Assembly (NCBI GenBank): GCA_028565635.1 | Contig: JAOXYB010035838.1 | Location: 1-64,000 of the forward strand | Length of the DNA: 64,000 bases | Source of the DNA: Phoronis ovalis | Lineage: Eukaryota; Phoronida; Phoronidae | Reading direction: 5' to 3' | Shown: piece by piece, positions 1 to 54,796 of the stretch | How positions within the stretch are numbered: the stretch's first letter is position 1 | Layout of the letters: each line of letters opens with the position of its first letter | Made by a program: the position numbers and the translations under genes | Notes under the pieces: generated by a model | Seen by the model: only the letters and a program-made list of their open reading frames with translations | What the model was told of the DNA's origin: nothing | Database searches by the model: none

Positions 1-135
1 TGGCCGCCAATCGGCCATCTTGGAAGTAATCGAGGTCAAAATTACATCAGACCTGCGCTTTGACCTGTACTTACCCTATAAAAAATACGAAGATGATCTG
101 ATGAAAGCTGAAGCCGTTATAGCAACACAAAGAAA
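1..135 (-). repeat. Partial copy of a dispersed repeat, truncated by the window edge
   Basis: The first ~135 bases match, in reverse complement, the repeat units at 37503-37800. Shared blocks in the same order are a TGGCCRCC start, CCATCTT, GAAGTA, TCAAAATTACAT, TTTGACCTGTACT and GAAG.TGATC. This is direct sequence similarity read by eye. The open frame at 20-223 on the plus strand lies largely inside this repeat, so I do not treat it as a gene. The family has no recognisable coding capacity here. Its class is unknown; it lies downstream of the last visible DCUN1D4/5 exon, in the intron leading to the missing terminal exon. Confidence 0.65.
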
Positions 136-462
136 AGGTTACATACGCCACCGCCGCCGCATGCGGTACGGCTATATGCCCGTTCACTATTACATAGTGA
201 TGGGCATAAAAAAGCATGTCTAATTTGCAAAGAATTTACAAGGCATCCCGGTAAAGAAAGACTGTCGTTGGGAATTAGATCAATGAAATGCATATGGAGA
301 AGATACTTAGGACTCTGTGATTAGGTAATTTAAAGTTTCACTTTTGGTTCACAAAAAGTCAAGATTTCTGGTCACAAATGTCGTTATCAGCATATCCCTA
401 TGTGGTTGCGCAAGCTATGTCTGAAAGTGCTACTGAAAGCAGTAAGACTTCATTATACTTAC

Positions 463-3400
463 ATGCACCATCTTCATCATAATTACTTAGATCTGATGAG
501 ATAGTTTTACTAAACTCAAGTATATTACACCATTGGTCTTTATTTATAACTTTATACCTAGATTGCTGTAAGCAATAAAACACAATAACATCAATCACAA
601 AAAAATATGCACATAAAGCATTTCCATGCCTATAATGCACAATACTGGTTAAAAAACATATTATTTATATGATGTTACTACTAAATTAACAGATTATCAT
701 GGGAGAGTTACTATATTGGGCCACAAATCTGCATAGCATAAACGTTTTGTTAAAGAAGACGAATTGTGTAGTCTTCTGTGCATGAAGGTGTAGCTGTTAT
801 TTTCTCACAGGATACAATACTTGATAACTGTAGCCTAAAGGTATAAATCAGACAGTAAAAAAAATAAAATGCCAGAATGAGAGTCATACTTTGCAATGTA
901 ACCTCTGAAAGGCTTACCTCTAAAAATTGGTGAAAACTACCATACAGTACCCAGTGTTTGCCCAAGAGAAGTTGTAACATTGCTTTGGCAGTTTCAATAT
1001 CCATGCTTCGCTGCTCCTTGTCCTGCAAAGCCATCATATAATTATTTTAGTTCAAACTTTGACTGGCAAATACCAACAATTTGCATATACTTGCACAGCC
1101 TTTATGCTTTGTCAGAAACAAACCTTTCTTTTACATTGCACAGACAGTACCAGTAAAAAAATTTTAAAAGTAAATACCATTTAAATCTTAGTCATGCATC
1201 CAACAAGCTTCCAACAACATTTTATAAATAATGCCTACCCGGGCAAAATCAAAGCTGTATCTGTACATATTTTTAAAATGTGTGGAATCGTCAAAGTGTG
1301 AGCGTAAATAATCAAGCTTCTTCTGTACTTTCATTGTAGAGTCACATCTGAAAACGTATTAAGCAGTTATATTAATATTTTTAGTATTGCACACATGACT
1401 GTTTCCTTATTTTACATCTAATGCAGAATCTATTCAAATTCTGAGGGTAACCTATATCATACTTTCAAATACACATGTTTTATTTGTGATGTATACTTGC
1501 TGGTACACAATTTTTCGTTTACACCTGATACACACTTATTAAATACTCACATAAGAAGATTGTAGGTTTATGTTTTCACATCTTTTCAATGACAATAGTA
1601 GATATCAAATAAATGTGCAGCATTTTTCCAGTTTAAAGACCCTGAACACTGATGTTAGGCTAGAAAACCAGTGATGATTTTATACGATGTTACAGTTTAT
1701 TAGTCCATACTCACTGTAGTTCTGTCATCCCTTTTAACCATTCAGCTAATGTAAAGAAACCCATATTTTTTGCATCCAATTTCCAAGCTAAAGACAGCAT
1801 AACAATCTGAAATAATGACCATTTATTTAAAATGCAATCTGTATGTTTCACAACTATTAATGCAAATTAACGAAACTTTTATTGCCAGTGATTTAGCATA
1901 TGCATTTTGCTTTCAGATGATGAAATCCATCGATTATTAGCAAGATAAACAGTCACTAAAACAATGAAAGATTTTTTTACCAGGTACAATAGAGCACAGT
2001 GCTCAGTAAATGTAATTAGCATACCACTTAACTGCACAATTACTACCCTAGATAACCATGCAAGTTTACCACTATTATAATAGCAATGGAGTGTTTAGAG
2101 CAGTTACGTTAGGATTTGAATACAAGCCATGCTCATCTTTATTTCTATGCTTATAATGATCACAAACTTTCTTTTTTTAAGGCAAACAATTTATCACACT
2201 TTTTTTGCAAAGTTTTTACTAGATAAATATTAACTAACTGACTACATTCTTACCCTCTGGACCAAATAATAATAATAATGTGCACTACATTTAAAGTTAA
2301 AAGTGCTCATTGTAAACGTCCTGTATTTGGTACAATAATTGTACCACAACCTTACTCATAAAACCTACTAGCTTGCACTTTTACACTACAAGAAATATTA
2401 TTTAGTGAGTACACTAAATCTGTTCAGACATGAGACATACATTTAAGCAAAACTTACATTTTCTGGCTCTACTCCCAAGTCTTCACAAAACTTTTCCATA
2501 CCTTCAGGTCCTATAACATCCTCATCTGGTCCTGAAATATTATTATAAATGTACATAATTATAAATGTACATAATTATATTATTTGATGTGAAAGCCAAG
2601 AGATGCTTACAGACACCCCAACACAGCAAGTTGTAATGAGAAGAATGATTTCAGCATTTACTGAGTGTATTTTAAATTAGTCTACGGAAAGAAAACATTG
2701 CTTATTTTCTTTTAAACTGGATCTTAACTTCAGATGTCAATATGCTATTCTTTTTTTATATGGCTGTTACCCATATGAAGACAAAAATAATTTAAAGAAA
2801 AAGGAAGTTTATACCCTACACATATAACCAGGCAACTGGCAATTATTACTCTGGCTTTCATAGCGTTCTAACCTTTTTCCCCTTAGAAGTTAGTCATAAC
2901 ATTAGGCAAAACGAGAAAAAAAACACAAGGAAGTTGGTAAGGTTTGTAATAAAAATTTCAAAACTGTTAAGTTAATCACCTGTATATTCATGAAACCAGA
3001 CTATACATCTTTTACTAGAAAATGCTTCTGCCTCTGTATCTTGTTTTTTGTGTGACCTACGGACAGCACTGAAAAAAAAACTATCAACTAATGATGGAGG
3101 TACAGGTCATGACAGCTCAGAAAATAACAACTGATTCATAATAATAAGAAATATAATTAAGAAACAAGCTACTTTAGTTTTAGTATTTAGTTTTAGTATC
3201 TCTGAGTATCCTTCTTTTTTATGAGTTATTAAATGATAACTTAAGTTTGTTTGTTTACTTGAAAGATTTAAGCAAAACTGGTAAAAACAAGACTTTAATC
3301 CACTTCAAAGGCAAAATAGACAGTTCAGCAGAAGTTTTTAAGTACCGTAATAGTTTGTGCCTTAACATGTCACCCTGATGTACATACTGATAACTGTGTT

Positions 3401-4382
3401 TAATAGCATGTCACCCTGATGTACATACCTATAACATGTCACCCTGATGTACATACCTATAACTGTGTTTAATAAGCATGTTTAATGCGAAAATATAAAA
3501 TGCATGCTCTCCTAATAATGCAAAAATGATAGAATGAGAAGTTTGTTGCTCTGTCCGAGCTCATTAAATATTTGCTTCAAATGCATGTGTTAGAATCTTA
3601 TGAGGCTTTTTTCCATATTTCTTCAACAGAAGGCAATGGGTAGACTTATCTTCATGTCAGAATCGTATGTCATAACCATTAGGTATTATATATTGGCCCA
3701 TCTCACCAAATAAACATGATCACTTCATGTAAAGATACAAGTTTATGTCAAATTGATGTTTACTGAAATAGATGTATATAAAGAGCCCAAAGTGAAAAAA
3801 TTAAATACGTATCAGACAAGCAGAAATGTCATCTATCCAATAAACTTATACTCACCAGTAACAAGAAAACGGCAGTAAATTGGTAACAATACTTACGTTG
3901 TGACTGTAGTTTTAGCACGTTTTGACTTTGGTTGCACCTCTGTTTCTTCTACAGCCTTCTTTCTTCGACGAGGTGGCATTCTGTATACTTTGTTTGGGAC
4001 TACTGTCGTTTGAGCTAAGAAGCTGTTTTTATTAGAAGACGAGCAGTTGACACTATAGTCTTCACTCAGATTCTAAAATACAATGATTTATAAATTATAG
4101 TCTTTATACAATATCAGACTGCATTTGATGAACATAACCAAGGATTTACCTGCAAACAAGCTGTAGTGCATAAACCAGCCATGGATCTGGTACTTATGGA
4201 AGAAGTGGGTAATCATATGCAAACAAATAATCGGGTGCAAAAAGATTTTTTCAACTGGCAGGTAACATGTTGGCAAAAAATATTTGGCAAAAACATGTTT
4301 TACAATGTAAGTCTTACCAATGAGTTGAATGTTCTATCAAGGCTATAATTACTTGTTAGATGATTACCAGCCAGGATGGAGC
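463..4382 (-). CDS. DCUN1D5: DCN1-like protein (DCUN1D4/DCUN1D5 type), 3' end outside window
   Basis: Coding exons in transcription order are 4382-4318, 4072-3897, 3068-2980, 2531-2458, 1806-1715, 1347-1239, 1022-918 and 565-463. All junctions are GT-AG and keep frame. From the likely start ATG at 3979-3977 they encode about 218 residues. A basic start (MPPRRRKK, then KSKRAK) resembles a nuclear localisation signal. The PONY/DCUN core follows, with motifs [50 protein letters not shown] and [14 protein letters not shown], ending at LSNYDEDGA. The usual terminal segment (WPVLLDEFVEW in relatives) must lie left of base 1. Family members bind cullins and the NEDD8 E2 and promote cullin neddylation; this is family knowledge. 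Two upstream exons add a DCUN1D4-like extension whose first exon I could not place. The gene may predate the vertebrate DCUN1D4/DCUN1D5 split, so the symbol is approximate. Confidence 0.9.
3366..3480. repeat. Triplicated 22-bp repeat in a DCUN1D5 intron
   Basis: A 22-bp unit beginning CATGTCACCCTGATG occurs three times without change, at 3366-3387, 3407-3428 and 3435-3456. Copies one and three are each followed by a near-identical ATAACTGTGTTTAATA spacer, so the array is an irregular duplication with a higher-order unit. It lies in the intron between the exons at 3897 and 3068. No function is visible. Confidence 0.85.
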
Positions 4383-4906
4383 CTGAAAGACAAAGTGAGA
4401 TAAATCATCAGTATAAATGGTTTAATGAAATATTAATGATATCAGCAACAACAGAACTCATCTGATCAACATATGACCTACATCTACATCTACATATACG
4501 TGAATCGTGATAGTACAATATGGATGTACATATACAGCATCGTGTCGTATAATATTTAAACAAAACTTGTGTCGGCTTGTCTCTGTGCCTGCGATGATGC
4601 ACTTCTTCTTTCGTGTTACAGGTGTTTTTAACACAAAACAGTCTCCTCTTGACCGCTTTTTGATATAATTAATGTAGACAATGCTAGTCGCAAGTGTCAC
4701 AAAAAAAATATTTTTTTTGCTCTTAGGCCTATTATCAGAATAAATCTATATCTTAAAATATATAGTAAATACATGCATTACAATACGAAGATAAATTCAA
4801 AAGCATAACAGTGAAATATACATTAACAAAATAGTTACTTGCTTTTTAAGCTGTAATTATGATTTTCGCATGATTTGCATTGAACTTGATGCAACTTGCT
4901 TGGGTA

Positions 4907-5075
4907 TTTCGGAAGTTCAAATTGCGCAGACTCGCAAATAGTTTAGGAGTAAAATGTAAGAGAAATTTTGATTGGATTAACAAAAATAATTATCCAATCA
5001 CAAAGATTCTATCTAATGCACTTTGGTTCAAACATTCCGGATTCCAAAATTATGGCGGAGCGTGGATAGCAACCT
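4907..5075. promoter_or_regulatory. Candidate shared (bidirectional) promoter between DCUN1D5 and DYNC2H1
   Basis: The divergent genes have their first placed coding exons at 4382 (minus) and 6689 (plus). Between them is a compact cluster: an ETS-like CGGAAGT at 4910-4916, ATTGG (inverted CCAAT) at 4971-4975, CCAAT in a CCAATCA context at 4994-4998, a YY1-like ATGGCGG at 5052-5058, and ATAGCAAC at 5066-5073. The last matches the 3' half of the RFX X-box consensus; its other half is poor. CCAAT, ETS and YY1 sites are typical of TATA-less bidirectional promoters, and RFX sites are typical of ciliary genes. This is motif inference; no transcription start is visible directly. Confidence 0.5.
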
Positions 5076-5584
5076 TTGGGAGTGTGATACAGAACTTTAT
5101 ATAATTAGTGGGTTAGTTTTGCTGCAATTGAATTTTTTTAAGTAAAATATGTTATAAATTGTATAGTATATCCTCAGGGTTCCAAAAATATTGATTTATA
5201 TGAATTAACCTAAAATTTTAGTATTTTTACAGAAATGACTTTATAAATCAAGTCGGCATTGCCAGCTGTTTGTTTTTATATTTTTATCATTTTTTTTGAT
5301 GTTTTTGTTATGTATTTGAACTACGTTACTTAAAATGGGTGGATATGTTTGAGTTGATGCATCGTTTCCCGAACGAACAAGCACAGATAACGTTGCAATT
5401 TAAATACAGTAAACCTAACTATGTCCGTTTTGTGTTATATGAAACTTAAAAATAATTTAAACAAGTCTACGGTGTATAATTATTATAAATTATGTTAAGA
5501 TGACATTTCCATCCCAGAGCCAGGATCCTTGCTTGGCACTGCCACAATGAGTACCACAATAGCAGCGTATCTTAACTATTGTTA

Positions 5585-5940
5585 GTTCTATAATATGCCC
5601 AACATCTCATGCATGTTTCCCATTCAAATCCATCATCTTTTCGAAATTAGTAATGATGAAAATTTTCATACAGCAATGCTGCGATGGTTGTAGTTTGTTA
5701 TTATCAAGTGAAAAATGTGTAAATCAATATGAAACAACCGTAATGGTGTCTTGTGGCGTCTTCATTGATTTTCACTGATTTTGTACCACATGACTTTACA
5801 CTCATGGATTTATACTTTCTTCACTTGATAGTAACAAACCAGGACCATTGCAGTGTTGCTGTACGAAAATTTTCATCATATTGGTGACTTTCCCTTAATT
5901 TCAAAAGATGATAGATTTTGACTAGCAGTGTTAGAACCAA
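5585..5940. repeat. Imperfect inverted repeat (fold-back element)
   Basis: The left arm, about 5615-5735, pairs with the right arm, about 5795-5915. Both arms contain the run GATGAAAATTTTC, then ACAGCAA..CTGC, then GTTTGTTA.TATCAAGTGAA when the right arm is read in reverse. Weaker pairing continues outward over a CATCATCTTTT block. No reading frame for a transposase is seen. It is probably a non-autonomous element, in the presumed 5' UTR intron of DYNC2H1. Confidence 0.6.
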
Positions 5941-6061
5941 TATGTCAGATTGGTACTATTATTAGGACTCAAACAGCTGCGACAAAGAACTGCTAAAATC
6001 CTATTATTTACATAAATGTTTCTCACAAAGTTTAATGCATTATAGACAAATGCTACTACCA

Positions 6062-6586
6062 TATATCATTAGTCCTGGTTCATGACGTTCTGCACTAGCT
6101 CTTGATAATCTGAGTTGTGACCTGAGTGAACAGTCATGGAAACTTACATAGCCAATTGCAGTGAAAGTGCCTAAACTTGGAAATCTATCGGTAATTCCTA
6201 CCGTATGAGTTCATATATCAGCACCCAGATACTCTCTGATTATCCAAATTCAACTCTCACTACTTCTATGGCTATTTGCAACTCCTGCGCTGGCACCCAG
6301 AGGGATGGAGTACTTGCCAAAAAAAACAGGGTAAAACAAGCTTACTGCATGGTATAAACTGAACTCAGGAGTTTCAAATGGTGAAGGAAGTAGTTGAAGT
6401 TGGATAATCAGAGAGTATCTGGACAGTGATGTATGAACTAATTCGGTAGGAATTACATAGATTTCGAAGTTTGGGCACTTTCACTGTAATTGGCTATGTA
6501 AGTTTCCATGACTGTTCGCACAGCTCACAAGTCAGATTATCAAGAGCTAGTGCAGAACGTCATCGGAACCAGGACTACTATATCAT
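6062..6586. mobile_element. Fold-back MITE, hAT-like, flanked by an 8-bp direct repeat
   Basis: Two ~210-bp arms (about 6070-6291 and 6366-6578) are inverted copies. Both contain TAGTCCTGGTTC at the outer end, then ACGTTCTGCACTAGCTC, TGATAATCTGA, CATGGAAACTTACATAGCC and ATACTCTCTGATTATCC. The flanks carry the same 8-mer TATATCAT at 6062-6069 and 6579-6586, with one extra base on the right. An 8-bp target duplication and termini starting TAG fit non-autonomous hAT elements. There is no coding capacity. It ends about 90 bp upstream of the probable splice acceptor before the DYNC2H1 start codon. Confidence 0.75.
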
Positions 6587-6670
6587 GTACATTTTTTCAG
6601 CTCATTAACATATATGGCATAGGAAACTTTACATATGACAATAAAGTTACATGTAACTTTTCTTCTTTTG

Positions 6671-6688
6671 TTAGTTTACGTGGCCATA

Positions 6689-6691
<3 letters not shown>
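6671..6691 (+). promoter_or_regulatory. DYNC2H1: DYNC2H1 start context: probable 5' UTR splice acceptor and start codon
   Basis: A pyrimidine-rich run ends in TTAG at 6671-6674, a good splice acceptor, followed 14 bases later by ATG at 6689. This start gives MGVDTRKEF..NYFG, which lines up with the N-terminus of known DYNC2H1 proteins. An in-frame ATG at 6635 would prepend 18 mostly hydrophobic residues, unsuitable for a cytosolic dynein, and it lies in the presumed intron. I therefore prefer 6689. The matching upstream non-coding exon is not placed; the motif cluster near 4907-5075 suggests where to look. Confidence 0.6.
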
Positions 6692-52183
<45,492 letters not shown>

Positions 52184-52600
52184 TGAATGGCAAACTATAT
52201 TTCTATTGATAACATGTGGACATTTTTCCTGCAATAAAGATTTCACGAGACTGTACTTATTTTGAGACATGTAAACCATGCGTTAAGGTTGTTGATCAAT
52301 TAAATAATATTACAATCATATTGTAATTGTATTGTAAACAGAACTTTGTGTCTCAAAGAAAGGTACAATTTTATGTTGCCAAATATCCTGTTGAAAATAA
52401 GGAAAGTATTGCAGTCTGGGATTGCATTTCGGTGTTATACAAACTCCGTCCATTATATTAGGGTTACTGTGTTTTGATTGTGATATATTTTATTTAATTA
52501 TTCTATTTCTTTTATTCTGTGATATTGGATTAAACGCAAATATTTGTTTGCATGTGAGAACAAATAAAGAGTTGTTTTTAAAGCTAAAATATTGACTATA
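52184..52600 (+). terminator. DYNC2H1: DYNC2H1 3' UTR with polyadenylation signals
   Basis: A canonical AATAAA lies at 52233-52238, 50 bp after the stop codon, which would give a very short 3' UTR. A second AATAAA lies near 52563. Either could be used. This is motif evidence only. Confidence 0.6.
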
Positions 52601-54049
52601 TTTCCTTAGTCAGGTGTACTTTTAGCTGTTTCAAATGTATTTCTAAATGAGAGGCAATATTTCACTTTAATCCACTGTTTATAAATACATGCTATCTAAC
52701 ATTTACAATCCTATAAATTACTCTCATAGCAGCAAGATTTAAGCTTACAAGATGAGATGTGTATATATTTTCACCTATGTTTAATAGTGAAGAGATAGAT
52801 AAATAAAAGTAGACATATATTTTTGAAAAACTTATAACAAGCCATTTTAATAGGGAAAATGTATTTCTAAAATGTTGTTTTACAAAAATAGCGAAAACCC
52901 TGTACGTATTAACTTGAAACTGCACAAAAGAGCTTGAGATAACCACATCTCAGATTTTTTTAATTTTACTTCGGTTCAAAAGTTGCAAATTTTTAAAATA
53001 CAGTAAGCAAAATTATAACCCATTTTCCTGCGTTTCAGAAAACTATTGGCACAATTCGGATTATATTATGCATAATGTATATTTCGTCCAGGAGTGGAAC
53101 TATATGATGTACAGATGTCACCCTTTTTCAAACTATACATGAAGTTTAGCGAAGGAAAAACCTGGATCATCAAAATTTTGTGTGTAATTGCCTTGGTACT
53201 CTGTCGAATGGAAAGTAGTACCAGCATGTGGTACGGTGTAAAACAGTTGAAAGTCAAGTATATGCTTTAATAACATATCTCCATTTCATATATTTATTAT
53301 TCATTTCATATTTAATACTTTTACTGTGCACAATAAAATATGGGTGCAAAATAATAAAACATCAACAAAAGATATTTTAAGGCACAAGTAATGCCCAAGT
53401 TCATAAACACCAAAAACAACATCGCTGGAAACAACAATTGATCAAACCATTTTACAATACTTCACTGTAAAAATCAAAATTATTTACTAGAAATATTCAG
53501 TGACTTACATAATTACCTGTGCAGCCTAACTTCTATGGAAAATGTGCTGAATGACAATACAAAAGAAAATCCCAGTGATTGCTCTTATATTGAAGATGAC
53601 AATGTCAAATTTAAAAATATATTTAGAATTTTTAAGAATTGCGCTTGCTTAATATTATGCTATTTCAAAAGAGTGACTATAGTCCACTACAAATAGTATC
53701 AAGCTATCAAGTAGTATTGACAGCAATTCTTACGCGCTGGTCATTGTACAAGAAAAATTTGAAGTCATTTGGCAATTGGTTAGCTCAATACAGGTCAGGT
53801 ATCTGATTCCAGAAAATGCCATTGCATTGGCATTTAAACATAACATTAAAATATAGCAAACATATGTGAAAAATATCCTACATAAGGTATCAATATGATA
53901 CTTTCATTCATACTACAAATTGCATATAGCACCAATTTCTTATAAAACATTTTTCCACTTAGTACTTTAAAAAATCAGTATGAACAGACGATGATTTTCT
54001 ACTGCTCATAAACTGTCAACCATATACAATTCTACTTACTAAATACAGC
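52600..54049. other. Convergent intergenic region
   Basis: This region lies between the 3' ends of DYNC2H1 (plus) and the unknown minus-strand gene. It is AT-rich with no reading frame I can support. A minus-strand AATAAA (TTTATT on plus, 53293-53298) could serve the minus-strand gene, about 750 bp after its stop. No repeat structure stands out. Confidence 0.4.
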
Positions 54050-54796
54050 TTATGACCGACTCGCATTAGTCTGCCTGATTGTATCATGGCTATATTTTAC
54101 ATATGCTGGTTTTTCCTTTTGTGAATTTTGTGCAGGTGGAACAACAACTAAAGATTTTTTAGTTGAATTATCAATATGCCGTAAACTAGCTCGCAACTGT
54201 TCTAAAGGAGGTAATTTATCATACATTCCAGAATTATATAAATCAGGGCTGTTAACAGGAATCCTTTGATTACTTTCAGAGTATTGCGTCTGTGTTCTTA
54301 AAAGAGGGGACATGGCTGTAGGTGGTACAAATTTTCCTCCACTTACAGATAGCAAAGGCTTTGATTTTTTTTGACTAGCAATCTTGTGGGCTACAGAACC
54401 TTTACAGATCTTTTCCTTTTTATACAAAGATTTACTTGAGGTATCTGGTTTAAATTTATGTTTTCTCATGTCAGGAGAAAGTTCCATTTTTAAGCCTCCT
54501 ATAGATTCTTTTTCTTCAGTCCATGATAGATCTTCACGAAGTTTTTGATTCAGTCTGTCTAGAACAGCCTTTTTGTCTACCACTGAATTATCAGATCTGG
54601 TACTACGCATGCTTTGCTGACTCTCTACATTTCTTGATGCTGCAGTAAGCTGCGAAGAAGCACGAGGTTCAATGATTTTCTTTAGTTTATCACTACATTT
54701 TTCTACCTCTGGTGTTTGTCTTTCATGTTGCGTACATTTAGCTTGATTAACTTGAATTGGCTCAAAATACACATTGCCATTGTAACCTCTCCATGC
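54050..54796 (-). CDS. Terminal exon of the unrecognised gene
   Basis: This 747-nt exon (248 codons plus stop) follows the acceptor TTTTTGTAG. Its first 15 residues (AWRGYNGNVYFEPI) continue the Pro-rich PMPPLK end of the previous exon. The remainder is rich in Lys, Ser and Gln, with segments RLNQKLREDLSWTEEKESIG and KFVPPTAMSPLLRTQTQYSE, and looks intrinsically disordered. It is the longest uninterrupted frame in the window, which supports it being real coding sequence. Confidence 0.8.
   Translation of the reverse strand, partial: AWRGYNGNVYFEPIQVNQAKCTQHERQTPEVEKCSDKLKKIIEPRASSQLTAASRNVESQQSMRSTRSDNSVVDKKAVLDRLNQKLREDLSWTEEKESIGGLKMELSPDMRKHKFKPDTSSKSLYKKEKICKGSVAHKIASQKKSKPLLSVSGGKFVPPTAMSPLLRTQTQYSESNQRIPVNSPDLYNSGMYDKLPPLEQLRASLRHIDNSTKKSLVVVPPAQNSQKEKPAYVKYSHDTIRQTNASRS

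Noticed and set aside
20-223. Open frame of 67 codons at the left edge
   Set aside because: It lies largely in a copy of the dispersed repeat also seen at 37503-37800, and shows no protein similarity I recognise.
3366-3480. CRISPR-like direct repeats
   Set aside because: There are only three units with uneven and partly repeated spacers, in an intron of an animal gene.
4880-5104. Plus-strand open frame of 74 codons in the divergent 5' region
   Set aside because: It spans the promoter-like motif cluster, does not join in frame to DYNC2H1 exon 1 through any splice site I could see, and has no recognisable protein features.
6635-6688. Upstream in-frame ATG giving an 18-residue hydrophobic extension of DYNC2H1
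   Set aside because: It falls in the likely intron before the TTAG acceptor at 6671-6674, and a signal-like leader does not fit a cytosolic motor.
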